The notes under the pieces are model-generated. The model saw only the letters and a program-made list of their open reading frames with translations, did not search any database and was not told the DNA's origin. Shown here one piece after another: positions 5,176 to 7,487 of a stretch of DNA of 7,487 nt (its first letter is position 1; the number at the start of each line of letters is the position of its first letter). Origin of the DNA: Actinomycetota bacterium. GTDB lineage: Bacteria > Actinomycetota > Thermoleophilia > Solirubrobacterales > Solirubrobacteraceae. The position numbers and the translations under genes are program-made. Where the stretch lies: NCBI GenBank assembly GCA_009699915.1, contig WLNG01000065.1, positions 1 through 7,487 on the forward strand. The letters are read 5' to 3'.

Positions 5176-5181
5176 CGCGCC

Positions 5182-6519
5182 ATGTCGAGCACCGACCACG
5201 ACGTCGTGGTGATCGGTTCCGGGGTCGGAGGCCTCGCTGCCGCCGGTCGGCTGGTGCTGCAGGGGCTGCGCCCGCTCGTCATCGAGCGCGAGGAGCGCCT
5301 CGGCGGACGCTTCTCGACGGTCGAGCAGGATGGCTTCAAGCTCCCCACCGGCGCCGTCGCGATCGAGACCAACGGGCCGTTCTGGGCTGCGCTCGGCGAC
5401 CTCGAGATCGAACCGCGGCTGGGGATTCCCGACCCGCCCGTCCTCATCCATATCCGCGGCAGGGACCTGCGCCCCGGACAGGCGGTGTGGGATCACCTGA
5501 TCAAGCGCGTAACGAAGAGTGCCGGCCGCGTCGCCGAGGGTGTCGCGAAGGGCCGGGCGGAGACCACCGACGAGGCGCTGACCCTCGAGCAGTGGGCCCA
5601 GCGCTACACGCGCAGCCGGACCGTCCTGAGCCTCTTCCAGTCGCTCTCGGCATCGATCTTCACCGTCAACGCCGACGAGCTCCCAGCCGGAGTCTTCTTC
5701 CGCAACCTGCGCGAGACCGGCGGCTACAAGCGCTTTGGCTTCGCGCCGCACGGCAACGCCGCGATCGCCGAGGAAATGGCTGCTGCGATCACCCTCCGCG
5801 GAGGACGCGTCGAGCGCGGCTTGGAGGCGACCGCGATCGAGATCGCCGACGGGCGCGCGATCGCGGTGCGCGCCCGGCGGCCGGACGGCACGGAGGTCCG
5901 TTTCGGGACGCGGGCGGTCATCTCCAACGCCGGCCCGCGCGCCACCGCGAGCCTGACGGCCGGAACGGGCGCTCATGCCGCATTCGCCGAGCGGGTGCGC
6001 GAGGTGCAGACGACCTCGCTGCTCGCCCTGGCCTTCTCCGCGTCAGAGGAGATCGTCCCCCACCCCGGCATCTGGGCCTTCACCGACACCAAGCGCCTCT
6101 GCAATCTCGCCAACCTCACCGCCACCTGCCCTGAGCTCGCGCCGCCGGGCCGCACGCTCTACGAGGCGTACGCCGCGCCGCGCCCGTCGGTCGGCGGCGA
6201 GTTCGACGTGGACGCCGAGCGGGCGCTGCTCGAGGAGGATCTGCGCCGCCTCATCCCCGGGTTCGCGAAAGCGCAGGTCGTCCGCTTCAAGGCGATGCGC
6301 GGCGATCTCGCGCCCGCGCAGCAGGCGCGCCCCGGGTACGACCTTGATGTCCGCACGCCACTCCCCAACGTCATGGACGTCGGGGATGGCGTCAAGCCCT
6401 ACGGGTGGATCGGGACGACCGCGTGCGCCGAGACCGCGAGACTCGCGGTGGAAGCCCTCGACCCGGAGATCTCACAAAGCCTGATCGCAGCAGGGCCCCC
6501 ACGGAAAGGAACCGCATGA
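5182..6519 (+). CDS. CrtI/phytoene-desaturase-type FAD-dependent oxidoreductase
   Basis: A 445-residue flavoprotein of the NAD(P)/FAD-dependent amine-oxidase-like (phytoene desaturase, CrtI-type) superfamily. The N-terminal dinucleotide-binding fold is explicit: VVVIGSGVGGLAAAGRL (about 8-24, GxGxxG at 12-17), with the ribose-binding acidic residue E35 in VIERE. The second FAD motif GGRFST lies at 41-46. RAVISNAGP (about 244-252) is the usual internal adenine-side strand. The C-terminal FAD motif VGDGVKPYGWIGTTACAETARLAVE spans 400-424. No signal peptide or membrane helix is seen. Family members desaturate or isomerise carotenoids, other isoprenoids or hydrophobic acyl chains. The substrate cannot be read from the sequence, and no phytoene synthase or other carotenoid gene is present. 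ATG 5182 is preferred over an upstream TTG at 5158 that would lie inside the operator. Its TGA overlaps the next gene's ATG. Confidence 0.92.
   Translation: MSSTDHDVVVIGSGVGGLAAAGRLVLQGLRPLVIEREERLGGRFSTVEQDGFKLPTGAVAIETNGPFWAALGDLEIEPRLGIPDPPVLIHIRGRDLRPGQAVWDHLIKRVTKSAGRVAEGVAKGRAETTDEALTLEQWAQRYTRSRTVLSLFQSLSASIFTVNADELPAGVFFRNLRETGGYKRFGFAPHGNAAIAEEMAAAITLRGGRVERGLEATAIEIADGRAIAVRARRPDGTEVRFGTRAVISNAGPRATASLTAGTGAHAAFAERVREVQTTSLLALAFSASEEIVPHPGIWAFTDTKRLCNLANLTATCPELAPPGRTLYEAYAAPRPSVGGEFDVDAERALLEEDLRRLIPGFAKAQVVRFKAMRGDLAPAQQARPGYDLDVRTPLPNVMDVGDGVKPYGWIGTTACAETARLAVEALDPEISQSLIAAGPPRKGTA
6505..6510 (+). promoter_or_regulatory. Shine-Dalgarno sequence AAAGGA of the VOC gene
   Basis: AAAGGA lies 5 nt before ATG 6516 within the last codons of the FAD oxidoreductase gene. 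Together with the 4-bp ATGA overlap this indicates translational coupling in one operon. Confidence 0.55.
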
Positions 6520-7019
6520 GCATCGTGAAGTTCGACCATCTGGGCATCATCGTCGACGACCTCGACGCCGCCCTAGCCCACTTCCGCCGGATCTTTGAGT
6601 TCCGGGACGAGGATTTGATCTACGAACGCGACTACGACGACGTCAACCCCGACACCGGCGAGATCGAGGTCATGCACTTCTGCCTCTTCCCCGTCGGCGA
6701 GGTGTACTTCGAGCTCGTCGAGCCGGTCTCGGACGGACCGGTCAAAAAATTCCTCGAGCGCACAGGCGGCGGGGTCCACCACATTGGCATCACGAGCAAC
6801 GACATCAAGTCGGAGTGGAAGCTGCACCGCGAGCTCGGCGACGAGATCGGCCTCGTCGGCGACCGCCCCCGCGTGGACCAGTACGACGTCTCCTACTGGT
6901 TCCTGCACCCGAAGAAGAATTACGGGGCGATGTTCGAGGTCGACGCGTTCTGGCGCAAGACGCAGACGAGCGACATGACCCCGGTCGAGGCGACGCCCGA
7001 CTGGGCACAGGAGGCGTGA
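6516..7019 (+). CDS. VOC-superfamily protein, methylmalonyl-CoA-epimerase-like
   Basis: A 167-residue vicinal-oxygen-chelate protein with two beta-alpha-beta-beta-beta modules. The candidate metal ligands are H8 in KFDHLGIIVDD, E66 in YFELVEP, H88/H89 in GVHHIGI and E141 in MFEVDAF. This is the four-ligand spacing of methylmalonyl-CoA epimerases and glyoxalase-like enzymes. The module with ELVEP, xHHIGI and the intervening ligase-like charged segment most resembles the epimerase branch. It is longer than a minimal epimerase of about 135-150 residues: extra sequence lies between the first and second strands (about 38-52) and at the C terminus. A role on another CoA thioester or hydroxy-acid is therefore possible. 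No methylmalonyl-CoA mutase is nearby, which argues against a housekeeping propionate role. It is translationally coupled to the FAD oxidoreductase. Confidence 0.88.
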   Translation: MSIVKFDHLGIIVDDLDAALAHFRRIFEFRDEDLIYERDYDDVNPDTGEIEVMHFCLFPVGEVYFELVEPVSDGPVKKFLERTGGGVHHIGITSNDIKSEWKLHRELGDEIGLVGDRPRVDQYDVSYWFLHPKKNYGAMFEVDAFWRKTQTSDMTPVEATPDWAQEA

Positions 7020-7059
7020 TCGCGCGTCCGGCCGCCCCGCCGCCGAGCGCCTGATCACG
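7015..7059 (+). other. Hairpin candidate in the VOC / acyl-CoA synthetase gap
   Basis: CGTGATC (7015-7021, including the VOC stop codon) is perfectly complementary to GATCACG (7053-7059). The stem can continue with GCGC (7022-7025) pairing GCGC (7047-7050) past a 2-nt bulge. It ends 9 nt before the synthetase ATG, is GC-rich and has no T-tract. It might reduce read-through or modulate translation of the next gene. Confidence 0.3.
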
Positions 7060-7068
7060 AGTCGGCCC

Positions 7069-7487
7069 ATGCCCACGATCCTCGAGCAGCTGGAGCGCGT
7101 CCCGGCGGAGGCGACCGCCCTGCGGCTGCCCGGTGAGGACGTCGCCTACGGGGCGCTGCGGGAGCGCATCGCCACCGCGGCGGCGTCCCTCGCAGCGGGC
7201 GGGGTCGGCGCCGGCGACCGCGTGCTGCTGCGTGCCGCCGACGACCTCTCGCGCCTGATCGGATCGCTGGCGGTCCAGCGGCTCGGCGCGGCCGTCGTCC
7301 CGATCAACCCGCTGACGAGCGGACCTGAGCTCGATCACGTCGTCGCGCGCTCGGCGCCGGCGGCGCTGATCGCCGGAGAGGACCTGGCCGGCGATGTGCC
7401 CGGCGGTGACGACATGGGCGTCTGGATCGCGCAGGCGGGACGGCTGACCGCCCGGCGCCCGTGTGCGCGATCGAGCGAGCCCGTCGC
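7069..7487 (+). CDS. Acyl-CoA synthetase / adenylate-forming enzyme, N-terminal part (truncated by the right window edge)
   Basis: The first 139 residues of a class I adenylate-forming (AMP-binding, ANL superfamily) enzyme, the group that activates carboxylic acids as acyl-adenylates and usually transfers them to CoA. Evidence is the N-terminal pattern typical of the family: YGALRERIATAAASLAAGGVGAGDRVLLR (about 24-52), followed by a hydrophobic helix and LGAAVVPINPLTSGPELDHVV (about 74-94), where substrate-independent early strands lie. The P-loop-like A3 motif and later signatures are outside the window, so substrate class and completeness are not assessable. ATG 7069 begins 49 bp after the VOC stop. 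No Shine-Dalgarno sequence or TANNNT box is evident before it, so it probably depends on the upstream operon transcript. Its presence suggests that the preceding two enzymes work on, or prepare, an acid that becomes CoA-linked. Confidence 0.85.
   Translation, partial: MPTILEQLERVPAEATALRLPGEDVAYGALRERIATAAASLAAGGVGAGDRVLLRAADDLSRLIGSLAVQRLGAAVVPINPLTSGPELDHVVARSAPAALIAGEDLAGDVPGGDDMGVWIAQAGRLTARRPCARSSEPV

Noticed and set aside
4660..5976. A 438-codon open frame on the minus strand extending the SnoaL-like gene far upstream
   Set aside because: The extra 295 residues are antisense to the FAD oxidoreductase, are low-complexity Arg/Ala/Asp/Gly and cross the divergent promoter region. The SnoaL fold is complete from 5091, with a strong ribosome-binding site there.
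1..7487. Mobile elements, CRISPR arrays, tRNA or rRNA genes
   Set aside because: No transposase-like frames, terminal repeats, regularly spaced repeats or structured RNA signatures were seen. Genes are closely packed and compositionally uniform.

Overview
The base composition is strongly GC-rich, with coding on both strands in tight, mostly unidirectional blocks. The undecaprenyl-diphosphatase has the actinobacterial style of active site, and a Vms1-like (baeRF/VLRF1) release-factor homologue is present. Several genes appear to be transcribed leaderlessly from TANNNT boxes. Together these suggest an actinobacterium-type genome, possibly of the Thermoleophilia (Solirubrobacterales) kind. That placement is inference: there is no rRNA or other phylogenetic marker in the window.

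Left block (about 1-3440, all minus strand). Reading in the direction of transcription, a baeRF/VLRF1-like release-factor homologue (3439-2555) is followed with no real gap by a PHP-domain phosphoesterase (about 2545-1679). Next come undecaprenyl-diphosphatase UppP (1651-800) and the first 256 residues of a cytochrome P450 that runs off the left edge (770-1). Gaps are 9-30 bp, so the four could be one transcript. However, the three downstream genes each have a TANNNT hexamer 6-8 nt before the start, so they probably also have their own leaderless promoters. The PHP gene has no ATG, GTG or TTG in a sensible place. Its best start is an ATC codon 6 nt after a TAGGCT box whose first three bases are the stop codon of the preceding gene.

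Middle block. A divergent intergenic region rich in inverted repeats (3440-3549) separates baeRF from a FtsX/MacB-type ABC permease (3550-4650, plus strand) that has no ATPase partner in view. The permease converges on a SnoaL-like gene (5091-4660, minus). The two stop codons lie in opposite arms of one perfect hairpin.

Right block. A 90-bp divergent regulatory region (5092-5181) holds a palindromic operator candidate placed to control both the SnoaL-like gene and a rightward operon. The operon comprises a CrtI-type FAD oxidoreductase (5182-6519), a VOC/methylmalonyl-CoA-epimerase-like protein (6516-7019, ATGA overlap) and the start of an acyl-CoA synthetase-type adenylating enzyme (7069 to the right edge). 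The organisation suggests a small regulated pathway acting on a CoA-activated or isoprenoid/steroid-like hydrophobic substrate. The substrate is unknown. No RNA genes, mobile elements or CRISPR arrays were seen.
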